NCBI GenBank assembly: GCA_039680625.1
Contig: JBDKSN010000036.1
Coordinates: forward strand, 1-14,222
Origin: JAAYDS01 sp039680625
GTDB lineage: Bacteria; Chloroflexota; Anaerolineae; UBA1429
DNA length: 14,222 nucleotides
Direction: 5' to 3'
The position numbers and the translations under genes are program-made. A model generated the notes under the pieces. The model was not told where the DNA came from. It searched no databases and saw only the letters and a program-made list of their open reading frames with translations. Below are positions 1 through 6,268 of this stretch, in pieces; position 1 is the stretch's first letter, and each line of letters starts with the position of its first letter.

Positions 1-262
1 AGCGGATGACTTCTTCGGTGAGCCGCAGACGGCGCTGAAGCTCGGCCAACCCCGGGTTGTCTAGGTTAGCGTAGGTGAGGACATACGTGCCGTCAGTCTT
101 GCGACGAATGGGGAAAGCGAGGCGCCTTCGCCCGAGAACTTCGGTGCTGATGACCTCGCCGCCGGTGCCCGTGATGATCTCGGCGATCCTGGCATTGAGG
201 GCGTTCATCCCCTCCTCATCCACCTCGGGCTGGACGATGCACATCAATTCGTACGTACGCAA
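1..262 (-). CDS. rpsF: 30S ribosomal protein S6, N-terminal 87 residues (cut by window edge)
   Basis: This encodes ribosomal protein S6, which binds 16S rRNA with S18 in the platform of the small subunit. The reading frame starts RTYELMCIVQPEVDEEG and continues with GGEVISTEVLGRRRLAFPIR, a tract of the form YVLTYANLDNPG, and LTEEVIR. These match the S6 core order: first strand, GGEV, W/L-GrRrLAYPI and the EEVIR helix. The start is a TTG at 260-262, chosen because the family signature begins right after it and because GGAGGAGG lies a few bases upstream; no ATG is in frame there. About 87 residues are present and the C-terminal tail, usually short, lies outside the window. It is on the same strand as the epimerase gene but has its own promoter and leader. 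ssb and rpsR commonly follow rpsF but would be off the window. Confidence 0.95.
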   Translation of the reverse strand, partial: MRTYELMCIVQPEVDEEGMNALNARIAEIITGTGGEVISTEVLGRRRLAFPIRRKTDGTYVLTYANLDNPGLAELQRRLRLTEEVIR

Positions 263-285
263 AATGAGCCTCCTCCTCTGGAATT

Positions 286-335
286 TGCTCTCCTGGACTC
301 ATGCCAAGGCCGGCTTGCCTCGCTACCGGAGAGCA
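286..335 (-). promoter_or_regulatory. rpsF leader hairpin, candidate S6:S18 autoregulatory element
   Basis: In the rpsF 5' leader, TGCTCTCC (335-328 on the minus strand) can pair perfectly with GGAGAGCA (293-286), an 8-bp stem. The enclosed segment has a smaller CAAG/CTTG stem around a CCGGC loop. The element ends about 24 nt before the TTG start. rpsF leaders in many bacteria carry an S6:S18-binding RNA whose recognition centres on a CCG trinucleotide mimicking 16S rRNA. Here the position and the presence of CCG fit, but the full consensus was not checked. Confidence 0.45.
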
Positions 336-375
336 GAAGGTGACGCCGCAGCGGGTTTGCCGCGGAGCAGACTCT

Positions 376-404
376 AGTATACGCCGATGCCTGTGTGGCC
401 GCAA
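376..404 (-). promoter_or_regulatory. Promoter of rpsF
   Basis: On the minus strand TTGCGG (404-399) and TATACT (381-376) are separated by exactly 17 bp, a near-consensus sigma-70-type pair. Transcription from about 369 would give a leader of roughly 107 nt containing the hairpin at 286-335. The same TTGCGG-17-TATNCT architecture recurs at 12468-12496. Confidence 0.65.
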
Positions 405-444
405 AAGAGGGTGTGCTTGGCGTAGATGTCCCTGTCTCTTGGGC

Positions 445-1437
445 CTACTCGAGGGTCAGGCCGTTGCGCTTCATCCAGTTGGCCACGGCGCGCATGCCCT
501 GGTCGAAGGTCACCCGTGGCACAAAGCCCAGCTCGCGCTCGGCCTTGGTGATGGGGAACAGCTGATCTGTGCCCATCAGCTCGACCATCAGGCGGGTCAA
601 CGGTGGACGATCGGTGCGACCGCGCAGGCTGTACCAGTTCTCCCAGAGCGTCGCTAGGGTATAGGCCCGGCGATAGGGATAGCTCTTGCGTGGCGGCGGC
701 AGTTCAGCGATGCTCGCCAGACGTCCGATATAGTCTGCCCAGGTGACGCTGCTGCCGTCGGCGACGTTGTAGGCCTGCCCAACGGCCTCCTCCTTGTCGG
801 CGGCGAGCAGCATCAGGTCAACCAGGTTGCCCACATAGGTAAGGCCTGCGACGTGGCGCCCCTCGTCGATCCAGGGGAGTTGCCTGTGCCGCAACTGCTC
901 GACCAGGCCCACCACCAACTGGCGACTGCCCGGGCCATAGACTGTGGCCGGCCGCAAGATGATGGTGGGCAGCCCCACTCTGCGCCGATGGTTCCACACC
1001 AGGCTCTCGCCCTCGATCTTGCTGTCGGTGTAGGCGATACCGCGGGGCGAGGGGCGCTCATTCTCGGTGGTGGGTCGGCCGGGGAAGCCATAGATGTCGG
1101 TGGTGCTGAGATAGATGACGCGAGACACCTCGGCGCGAGTGGCCGCCGCCAGGATGTTGCGCACACCACTCACATTGGCCTGCTCAAAGGCCTCGGGTGG
1201 GCCATAGTCCTGCACCAGGCCGGCACAATGGTAGATGCGGTCTACACCCTGGGCGGCCGACATCAACGTGGCGTTGTCGTTCAGGCCGCCGATGCGGAGC
1301 TCGACACCGAGCTCGCGCAGCCTGGCCGTGTCGCTTGTGGGCCGCACCAACGCGCGCACACGTTCGCCGCGCGCCAGCAGTGCCTCTACCAGGTGGCTGC
1401 CGATCAGGCCCGTCGCGCCAGTGACCAGGTTGAGCAT
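445..1437 (-). CDS. NAD(P)-dependent epimerase/dehydratase (extended SDR)
   Basis: A 330-residue extended short-chain dehydrogenase/reductase, probably cytosolic, acting on a nucleotide sugar or other hydroxylated substrate with NAD(P). The N-terminal Rossmann motif TGATGLIG is at residues 6-13. The STTDIYG strand is at 111-117 and supplies the Ser/Thr of the catalytic set. The YTDSK active site (YxxxK) is at 136-140, and LRPATVYGPG follows at 161-170, typical of sugar epimerases and 3-beta-HSD-like members. Length is normal for the family. The ATG at 1437 is preceded by GGAGGT with 5-nt spacing, and the gene lies 15 nt downstream of the yjjX stop, so it is the last gene of the HAD-yjjX-epimerase operon. 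Its substrate cannot be read from the sequence. Hopanoid-associated HpnA-like sugar epimerases and 3-beta-HSD-like enzymes are the nearest alternatives. Confidence 0.85.
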   Translation of the reverse strand: MLNLVTGATGLIGSHLVEALLARGERVRALVRPTSDTARLRELGVELRIGGLNDNATLMSAAQGVDRIYHCAGLVQDYGPPEAFEQANVSGVRNILAAATRAEVSRVIYLSTTDIYGFPGRPTTENERPSPRGIAYTDSKIEGESLVWNHRRRVGLPTIILRPATVYGPGSRQLVVGLVEQLRHRQLPWIDEGRHVAGLTYVGNLVDLMLLAADKEEAVGQAYNVADGSSVTWADYIGRLASIAELPPPRKSYPYRRAYTLATLWENWYSLRGRTDRPPLTRLMVELMGTDQLFPITKAERELGFVPRVTFDQGMRAVANWMKRNGLTLE

Positions 1438-1452
1438 GATACACCTCCGGGG

Positions 1453-1983
1453 CTACTCTGCCTCGTACCACTCCGGTCGCAGGAAGGGCGCCAGTGCCAA
1501 TCCCACGCCCACGCGAAACGTCAGATCGCGCGGAACAATCCCTCGGGTCAGGATGCCGGCCGCGCCCAAACCATGTTTCGTGTCTTGTTCGCCGGTCAAG
1601 CGATCCATGATCGGCCCTAGCTCGCCGCCGGCGCGCAGCTCGCGGGCAATGATCTCGGGCAGGGGCAGGCTGCCGCCGGTGGCCAGGCTGTGTCGCCCAT
1701 CGCGGGCCAGCACCGCGACCCAATTCGTCAGATAGAGGGTGCCATCTTCCTCTTGCACGGCGCCCTCCAGGCCGATACCCAGCGCGGCGCCTGGGGTGCA
1801 TTGCAGTGCCTGGCGGGCGCGCTCGCTGGCACCACGGCGCCCCTCCTCGGCGGTCATCGGCATGGCGCTCACCCCAGAGGGCACAGCGACGGGCACCAAC
1901 TCGGCGTCGAACCACACCGCCTCTACAGCGCTCTGCACAGCACGCACTTTGGCGCGATTGGTCGATCCGATAGCGATGATCAC
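1453..1983 (-). CDS. yjjX: Inosine/xanthosine triphosphatase (YjjX/DUF84 family)
   Basis: A 176-residue non-canonical NTP phosphatase expected to hydrolyse ITP and XTP, so limiting deaminated purines in the nucleotide pool. Family signatures are visible in order: IGSTNRAKVRAV at residues 5-16 (nucleotide-binding start of the ITPase-like fold), the PMTAEEGRRGASERA segment at 42-56, and GLEGAV at 71-76, the family's GxEgG block. MDRLTGEQDTKHGLGAAGILT at 126-146 matches the C-terminal motif that leads to the conserved R. Length is close to E. coli YjjX. The start is a GTG at 1981-1983 with GAGG upstream inside the end of the HAD gene; only 4 nt separate the two genes. An operon with a HAD phosphatase suits a nucleotide or metabolite house-cleaning role, though that link is an inference. 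Confidence 0.9.
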   Translation of the reverse strand: MIIAIGSTNRAKVRAVQSAVEAVWFDAELVPVAVPSGVSAMPMTAEEGRRGASERARQALQCTPGAALGIGLEGAVQEEDGTLYLTNWVAVLARDGRHSLATGGSLPLPEIIARELRAGGELGPIMDRLTGEQDTKHGLGAAGILTRGIVPRDLTFRVGVGLALAPFLRPEWYEAE

Positions 1984-1987
1984 ACAG

Positions 1988-2797
1988 CTAACCTCGCAAG
2001 AGCCATTGTTCGATCACCTGCGCCAGGCCATCCTCTTGTACCGGAGGCGCCGTATGCGGCGCCATCCGCAGGACATCGGCCGGTGCATTGCCCATGATAA
2101 AGCCCAGGCCGGCCTTGTGGACAAAGCTCAGGTCGCTGGGCGAATCGCCGGCGGCGAGCACTTCGCCCCAGGTGAGGCCGAGGTGCTGCAAAACGAGATC
2201 GAGCCCCGTGTCTTTGTCTTCTCCGGGCAGCATCACATTGGCAAACCAACCTGGAAAGCCCGTCGACACCCCCCAGCTCAGTACGGCTGCCTGGTCGAGC
2301 GCGCGGGCGGCGCGTTCCAGTTCCTCGCGCTGTCGGTTCTGGCCCAAGACGAACTGGGCCTTGAGGATAGGGTCGTGGTGGTCTAGGGTATCAAAGTCGA
2401 TCAGCAACTGTTCATCGCCCAGCTTTTGTTGCTGGTAGACGCCCTCTGCGCCCATCCGTTCGACATAACAGGCGCGCATGGTGTGCAGTTCCAGGAAAAA
2501 ATCGTGACGTCGAGCGATGGCCACCAGGGCGTCTACCAGGGCCCAATCGAGGGCGCGAGCATAGAGCGGTTCGCCATTGCCGTCGGTCACCACGGCGCCG
2601 TTGAAGACGACGTGTGGCCCCGGCAAGCCCAACTCTTGCACATAGGGCAGCGTCGTGGCCCAGTTCCGCCCGGTCACTAGCGAGACGTGCACGCCCCGAG
2701 CTTGGGCGGCCGCGATGGCGGCTCGATTGCGCGGGCTAACTGCAAAATCAGCACCGATCAGCGTGCCATCTACGTCGAGAGCAAGAAGTCGGATCAT
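1988..2797 (-). CDS. Cof-type HAD-IIB family hydrolase
   Basis: A 269-residue haloacid-dehalogenase-superfamily phosphatase with a C2-type cap, cytosolic and Mg-dependent. Motif I DVDGTL is at residues 8-13, giving the Asp nucleophile D8 and acid/base D10. Motif II is VTGR at 41-44, the motif III lysine is K195 in GEDKDTGLDLV, and motif IV is GDSPSDLS at 217-224. Cof members usually read GDxxND in motif IV; here the Asn is Ser, a mild departure that keeps both aspartates. Members act on sugar phosphates, flavin precursors or similar small phosphoesters, and the substrate is not predictable. The ATG at 2797 has GAGGT upstream and overlaps the TGA of a possible leader ORF as ATGA. It is the first well-supported gene of an operon with yjjX and an epimerase, from the promoter at 3025-3053. 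Confidence 0.9.
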   Translation of the reverse strand: MIRLLALDVDGTLIGADFAVSPRNRAAIAAAQARGVHVSLVTGRNWATTLPYVQELGLPGPHVVFNGAVVTDGNGEPLYARALDWALVDALVAIARRHDFFLELHTMRACYVERMGAEGVYQQQKLGDEQLLIDFDTLDHHDPILKAQFVLGQNRQREELERAARALDQAAVLSWGVSTGFPGWFANVMLPGEDKDTGLDLVLQHLGLTWGEVLAAGDSPSDLSFVHKAGLGFIMGNAPADVLRMAPHTAPPVQEDGLAQVIEQWLLRG

Positions 2798-2997
2798 GAT
2801 GTCGCTGACCTCAGGCGTATCGTCAGGTAGGCAGCCCGAGGCCGACGGTCGTCAATGGCGCGGGCGTGGCGCTGGCCGAGCGGGCGCGCAGGCCTGCCCG
2901 ATGCCTGACGCCCCTCGCGATGGCGCTGACAGACCGCTGTTCGACCACGGGAATCGGCCGACTCGAGAGCAGACAGAGTGAACGCGGCAGATGTCAT
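2794..2997 (-). CDS. Possible 67-residue leader ORF upstream of the HAD gene
   Basis: An open frame of 67 codons starts at ATG 2997 with GGAGGT just upstream (spacing about 4 nt). It lies about 20 nt below the predicted start point of the promoter at 3025-3053. Its TGA overlaps the ATG of the HAD gene as ATGA, the arrangement used for translational coupling. The product is arginine-rich, hydrophilic, and resembles no family I know, and its third-position GC is only moderate, so the amino-acid evidence does not support a folded protein. Either it is a coupling peptide, a new small protein, or chance coding capacity in a roughly 220-nt leader. The placement of promoter, ribosome site and stop is what supports it. 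Confidence 0.3.
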   Translation of the reverse strand: MTSAAFTLSALESADSRGRTAVCQRHREGRQASGRPARPLGQRHARAIDDRRPRAAYLTIRLRSATS

Positions 2998-3024
2998 CCA
3001 ACCTCCGATGGTGCAGATAACTCT

Positions 3025-3053
3025 ATTCTAGGGGTCGTGGTCTCTGAGGGCAA
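3025..3053 (-). promoter_or_regulatory. Promoter of the HAD-yjjX-epimerase operon
   Basis: Minus-strand TTGCCC (3053-3048) and TAGAAT (3030-3025) are separated by 17 bp. Predicted transcription starts near 3018, giving a leader of about 220 nt before the HAD ATG. The same TAGAAT -10 appears on the other strand at 3094-3099, so this is a divergent promoter region. Confidence 0.6.
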
Positions 3054-3061
3054 GCATTGAT

Positions 3062-3099
3062 GGACTGGCCTTGTCGGACTGGCCAGGCCGACTTAGAAT
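3062..3099 (+). promoter_or_regulatory. Promoter with direct repeats, upstream of the methyltransferase gene
   Basis: TTGTCG (3071-3076) and TAGAAT (3094-3099) are spaced by 17 bp, a good sigma-70-type promoter. The 9-mer GGACTGGCC occurs twice, at 3062-3070 and 3076-3084, flanking and overlapping the -35 element with a 14-bp period. That makes it a candidate operator for a regulator binding as a tandem dimer. The predicted start near 3106 gives a leader of about 115 nt. Confidence 0.55.
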
Positions 3100-3124
3100 A
3101 GCATCCAGAGAAGACTCATGCTGA

Positions 3125-3183
3125 GGGTGAGCTCTTGTCTGCGCATCACCGCGCCGCGGTGCTTGACGCGACAGGGGTCACCC
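3125..3183 (+). promoter_or_regulatory. Strongly structured 5' leader, candidate cis-regulatory RNA
   Basis: Four nested complementary segments stack into one long imperfect hairpin. GGGTGA (3125-3130) pairs with TCACCC (3178-3183), TGTC... core bases GTC (3137-3139) with GAC (3170-3172), GCG (3141-3143) with CGC (3167-3169), and CACCGC (3147-3152) with GCGGTG (3156-3161) around a GCC loop. It lies between the predicted start point and the ribosome site at 3211, in front of a methyltransferase-type gene. I could not match it to a known SAM, SAH or cobalamin riboswitch consensus. It could be a novel element, a protein-binding site or a stable but unregulated leader. Confidence 0.4.
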
Positions 3184-3220
3184 GGCGCCCGTGAGGTACT
3201 CGCCATGGGAAAGGACGCAA

Positions 3221-4090
3221 ATGGATAGCCCCATCTATGCGCGGTTGGCCGCAGGACAATTGATCATCGGCGATGGTGCCTTTGGCACCATGTTGCAGGC
3301 GGCGGGTCTGCCGGCGGGCACCATGCCCGAGGCCTGGAACGTGGCTCAACCCGACGCTGTGCGCGCCGTGCATCAGGCCTATGTCGCGGCTGGCGCCGAC
3401 TATGTGACCACGAACAGCTTTGGTGCCAATGCGCCGCGATTGCAGGACGGTGGCCTGGGTGGCCGTGTCGCCGAGCTAAACCGACTGGCGGTAGAGCTGG
3501 CCCAAGAGGCCGTTGCCGGTCGCGCCTGGGTGGCGGGTTCGGTGGGGCCTACCGGGCTGCTCATGGAGCCCTATGGCCCATTGAGTGTGGCGCAGGCTGA
3601 GGAGATCTTTGCTGAACAGGTCGCCGCCCTCGCTGAGGCGGGGGTGGACCTGTTTGTGATCGAGACGCATCACGATGCGGACGAAGCTTGTGCCGCCGTG
3701 CGCATGGCGCGCCGGTACTCGGACCTGCCCATCTTTTGTAGCTTTGCGTTCAACAAACGTGGTCGCACGATGATGGGCTTGCGCCCCGCCGAGGCCGCGC
3801 AGCGCGTGCAAGAGGCAGGCGGCACCGTGGTCGGCGCCAACTGCGGCGACGGCCCTGAGGCGGTGGCCGCTGCTCTGATGGCGTTCAAGACAGCGACTGA
3901 CCTGCCCTTGTTGGCCAAGTCGAACGCAGGCATTCCGCAGGTGTCGGGCGAGGCCACCATCTGGGATGTTACTGCTGCCGATATGGCCGCACAAGCCCGG
4001 CGCTTTGTCGAGCTGGGCGCGCAGATCGTCGGCGGATGCTGCGGTACCACGCCGACACACATCGCAGCGATCGTGGCGGCTCTGCGCTAG
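3221..4090 (+). CDS. Homocysteine S-methyltransferase family protein
   Basis: A 289-residue stand-alone homocysteine S-methyltransferase domain (Pfam S-methyl_trans type). It is expected to move a methyl group to a thiol such as homocysteine, using zinc, in the cytosol. Motifs: GDGAFGTMLQ at residues 17-26, TTNSFGAN at 63-70, ETHHDADEA at 148-156, GANCGDGPE at 205-213 and GGCCGTTPTHI at 271-281. C208, C273 and C274 form the expected Zn site. The ATG at 3221 is chosen over an upstream in-frame GTG at 3191 because AAGGA lies 5 nt before it and the fold begins right after. The domain matches the N-terminal module of MetH, BHMT and MmuM but carries no folate or B12 domain, so the methyl donor is unclear (S-methylmethionine, betaine, or a separate corrinoid protein). 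An aminotransferase follows after 69 nt, probably co-transcribed. Confidence 0.88.
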   Translation: MDSPIYARLAAGQLIIGDGAFGTMLQAAGLPAGTMPEAWNVAQPDAVRAVHQAYVAAGADYVTTNSFGANAPRLQDGGLGGRVAELNRLAVELAQEAVAGRAWVAGSVGPTGLLMEPYGPLSVAQAEEIFAEQVAALAEAGVDLFVIETHHDADEACAAVRMARRYSDLPIFCSFAFNKRGRTMMGLRPAEAAQRVQEAGGTVVGANCGDGPEAVAAALMAFKTATDLPLLAKSNAGIPQVSGEATIWDVTAADMAAQARRFVELGAQIVGGCCGTTPTHIAAIVAALR

Positions 4091-4159
4091 ATATCGTCGA
4101 CAGGTTATCGGTCGGGGTCGTGTGACTACGTATAGGGCAACAGTCTGGGGAGGTGCACG

Positions 4160-5437
4160 ATGAGTATTCTGGCCATCGATGGCGGCGTGCCCGTGCGGCC
4201 ACAACCGCTACAGGGTGGCTTTCACGGCTCGGCAGAGATCGACGAACACGAGATCAACGAAGTGACCGAGGTCCTGCGCAGCAAGCTACTCTTCCGCCAC
4301 TTGGCCGAAGAGAAGGGCACCTCGCGTGTCGCCTGGCTCGAGGAGTGGTACCGCGAGCGTTTGCAGCGGCGCTATGCGCTGGCGGTGAACGGCGGCACTT
4401 CGGCGCTGATCGCGGCGCTCTTTGGCATCGATGCCGGCCCTGGCGATGAGGTCATTCTGCCCGCCTACACCTTTGTGGCCACGGCGGCGGCAATCATCGC
4501 CACCGGCGCTGTGCCCGTCATTGCCGAGGTGGATTCCTCGCTGAACATGGATCCTCGAGATTTGGAGGCCAAGATCACACCCTACACCCGCGCCGTAGTG
4601 CCCGTGCACATGCGTGGCGTGCCCGCACGCATGGACGAGATCATGGCCGTGGCGCGAGCCCATCACCTGGCCGGGGTAGAGGATGTGGCCCAGTCCAACG
4701 GCGCCAGTTATCACGGTCGCCCGCTGGGCACCATCGGCGATGTAGGCTGCTTTAGCTTTCAACAGTACAAGATCATCACCTCGGGTGAAGGGGGCCTGGT
4801 GGTCACCGACGATCAGCGCATTTATGATCGGGCGCGTATGCAGGCTGACTCTGCGGCACGCTTCTGGGAGGACTCGCAAGCGGCCGAGGGCGCGTATGAC
4901 TTTGTCCTTTCGGGCGAGAACTATCGCCTGTCCGAGCTCTCTGCCGCCGTGGTCTGGGCGCAGCGACAGCGTCTTGACCCGATCATCGCTCGCTGCCGCG
5001 CGGTGAAACGGCGCGCCCTGGCCGCCATCGATGGCGCACCTGGACTAACCCCGCAGGATGTGCCCGACCCAGATGGCGACTGCGGCATCACGCTGACGCT
5101 GTTCTGCCCCGATGCGGCTGCTGCGCGGCGCTTTGCCCGCGCCTTGCGTGCGGAGAATATCATCTGTGGCACGGTGTACGATCAGGGTATCCCTGATCGA
5201 CACATCTATAGCCACTGGCCGTTCATGCTCAGCGGCCTGGCTGAAGATCGCCGCGCGCCGTGGAAACACCCCTTGTATCGGGGCCAGGTGCGGGGCTACA
5301 CCCGTGACCAATGTCCGCAGTCGCTGGCGCTATTGGGACGGGCAGTCATGTTTAGCATCGACCAGTTCTTTAGCGATCAGGATGCTGACTCGATGGCCGA
5401 AGGAGTGTGGAAGGTCAGCAAGGCGTTGTTCGGCTAG
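4160..5437 (+). CDS. DegT/DnrJ/EryC1/StrS family PLP aminotransferase
   Basis: A 425-residue fold-type I pyridoxal-phosphate aminotransferase of the sugar-aminotransferase family, cytosolic. NGGTSALIAAL at residues 78-88 forms the phosphate-binding turn, EDVAQSNGASY at 174-184 provides D175 that contacts the PLP ring nitrogen, and K204 in FSFQQYKIITSGEGG is the Schiff-base lysine. NYRLSELSAAVVWAQ further on is the usual substrate/dimer segment. The length is slightly above the typical 370-400. The ATG at 4160 follows GGGAGG with suitable spacing. Members transfer an amino group from Glu or Gln to a keto-sugar or cyclitol. No neighbouring sugar nucleotide genes are present, so the substrate is unknown, and its pairing with a methyltransferase is unusual. 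No promoter was evident in the 69-nt gap, which fits co-transcription with the upstream gene. Confidence 0.9.
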   Translation: MSILAIDGGVPVRPQPLQGGFHGSAEIDEHEINEVTEVLRSKLLFRHLAEEKGTSRVAWLEEWYRERLQRRYALAVNGGTSALIAALFGIDAGPGDEVILPAYTFVATAAAIIATGAVPVIAEVDSSLNMDPRDLEAKITPYTRAVVPVHMRGVPARMDEIMAVARAHHLAGVEDVAQSNGASYHGRPLGTIGDVGCFSFQQYKIITSGEGGLVVTDDQRIYDRARMQADSAARFWEDSQAAEGAYDFVLSGENYRLSELSAAVVWAQRQRLDPIIARCRAVKRRALAAIDGAPGLTPQDVPDPDGDCGITLTLFCPDAAAARRFARALRAENIICGTVYDQGIPDRHIYSHWPFMLSGLAEDRRAPWKHPLYRGQVRGYTRDQCPQSLALLGRAVMFSIDQFFSDQDADSMAEGVWKVSKALFG

Positions 5438-5463
5438 AGGTGCTGCTTACCGGAGCGACTCGG

Positions 5464-6111
5464 CTAGTAGAGCCAGATAGTCGCCGTTCCTGCGACACGC
5501 ATCGTGCGGTCGCCATACTGCACCACGCGGACATCGAGGTGCAGGCTGGCGTGTTCGTTGAGCGTGCCCTCCCAATAGATCGAATCGCCCATGCGGCGAT
5601 AGGGATATTCATCGATGCCACCGAGCAGCGCACCTTGTTCGCTCGGGCCGAGGTACGAGAAAGTAGTCCCGGGCAATACGTCGCCCCGGCGCACACGATA
5701 GGCTACCGGGCCGGCGTAGTGTAAGGAAGCGGCCGAGTTTGGGGCCCCCCGCACGGGCTGGGTGTTGTGTAGCACGAGATCGGCAGAGCCCACCAGTCGG
5801 ATGCTCTCGGCGCTGATGTGAGCCACACGCAGTTTGAGCGTGACCTGCGCGCCGGGTACCTGCTCGCCAGACCACTGCACCGTATCACCGACGCGTTTGA
5901 GCGCCGGCTGTCCGGCGATCAATAGATGGGCGCCATCTGCGCCGTGCGCGGTGTAGAGGATGTCTGTGCCGGGGAGCGCTTGGCCTACGGGTACCGTGAG
6001 GGTGGTAGGCAGCTCATATTCCAAGGTGCCTGGCACGCCGCCAGCGCCCCCCACACACCCTGTCAACACGATGACGACACTGATGGTCACGAGGATGGTC
6101 TGCCAGCGCAT
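5464..6111 (-). CDS. Lipoprotein with two tandem 86-residue repeats, function unknown
   Basis: A 215-residue predicted lipoprotein. A short positive N-terminus and hydrophobic segment end in the lipobox LTGC at residues 16-19, so C19 would be lipidated and the rest would face outward. After a Gly-rich linker, residues 30-115 and 130-215 align without a gap over exactly 86 positions, with about 26 identities by my hand alignment (30%). Shared landmarks are LPGT, Y, R-x-GD, W-x-G, L-x-x-RV, R-x-x-G and A-x-x-x-L. The pattern of alternating hydrophobics suggests beta-rich domains. The ATG at 6111 has AGGAGG upstream. It is transcribed convergently with the aminotransferase (26 nt between stops) and from its own promoter. 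I do not recognise the domain; a binding or surface-adhesion role is possible but not shown. Confidence 0.8.
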   Translation of the reverse strand: MRWQTILVTISVVIVLTGCVGGAGGVPGTLEYELPTTLTVPVGQALPGTDILYTAHGADGAHLLIAGQPALKRVGDTVQWSGEQVPGAQVTLKLRVAHISAESIRLVGSADLVLHNTQPVRGAPNSAASLHYAGPVAYRVRRGDVLPGTTFSYLGPSEQGALLGGIDEYPYRRMGDSIYWEGTLNEHASLHLDVRVVQYGDRTMRVAGTATIWLY

Positions 6112-6137
6112 CTAGCTCCTCCTAGTGTTCGCTCAGG

Positions 6138-6167
6138 ATTGTAGTGATCGTGAACGCAGCACGTCAA
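6138..6167 (-). promoter_or_regulatory. Promoter of the repeat lipoprotein gene
   Basis: Minus-strand TTGACG (6167-6162) and TACAAT (6143-6138) are separated by 18 bp. The predicted start near 6131 gives a leader of about 20 nt holding the AGGAGG ribosome site, which matches the lipoprotein start at 6111. Confidence 0.6.
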
Positions 6168-6188
6168 ACCGTAGTGGCTGAGATTTAC

Positions 6189-6217
6189 TTGCCGAGAGCC
6201 GCGGATGATCGTAACCT
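6189..6217 (+). promoter_or_regulatory. Weak candidate promoter of the MFS transporter gene
   Basis: TTGCCG (6189-6194) is followed after 17 bp by TAACCT (6212-6217). The -35 resembles the TTGC-type boxes of other promoters in this window, but the -10 is poor. It is listed because the transporter is the first gene of a plus-strand unit divergent from the lipoprotein and needs a promoter in this 157-nt gap. Confidence 0.3.
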
Positions 6218-6268
6218 ACCTTGTGTAAGGGGTTCTACCTGTTGACATTCGGCCGTGGGGGAGGGTCA

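Noticed and set aside
853..1620. Long plus-strand open frame of 255 codons
   Set aside because: It runs opposite the epimerase and YjjX genes, which carry clear family motifs; its product has no recognisable motif and it spans both genes and their junction.
1184..1915. Minus-strand frame of 243 codons overlapping yjjX and the epimerase
   Set aside because: Arg/Ala-rich out-of-frame reading of two well-supported genes on the same strand.
3191..3220. Upstream GTG start for the methyltransferase
   Set aside because: No ribosome site fits it, it overlaps the leader structure, and the domain begins after the ATG at 3221 that has AAGGA in front.
3106..3220. Known SAM, SAH or cobalamin riboswitch before the methyltransferase
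   Set aside because: Conserved core sequences of these classes could not be found by eye, so the structure is reported only as an unassigned element.
3476..4204. Minus-strand frame of 242 codons
   Set aside because: Antisense to the methyltransferase gene, whose zinc motifs are intact; typical of high-GC shadow frames.
5431..5467. Direct repeat CGGCTAG between convergent stops
   Set aside because: Seven bases with a stop codon in both copies in GC-rich DNA is likely chance.
6221..6268. Upstream start extending the MFS transporter by 16 residues
   Set aside because: The ATG at 6269 has a strong GGGGGAGG site and the extension is not part of the family fold.
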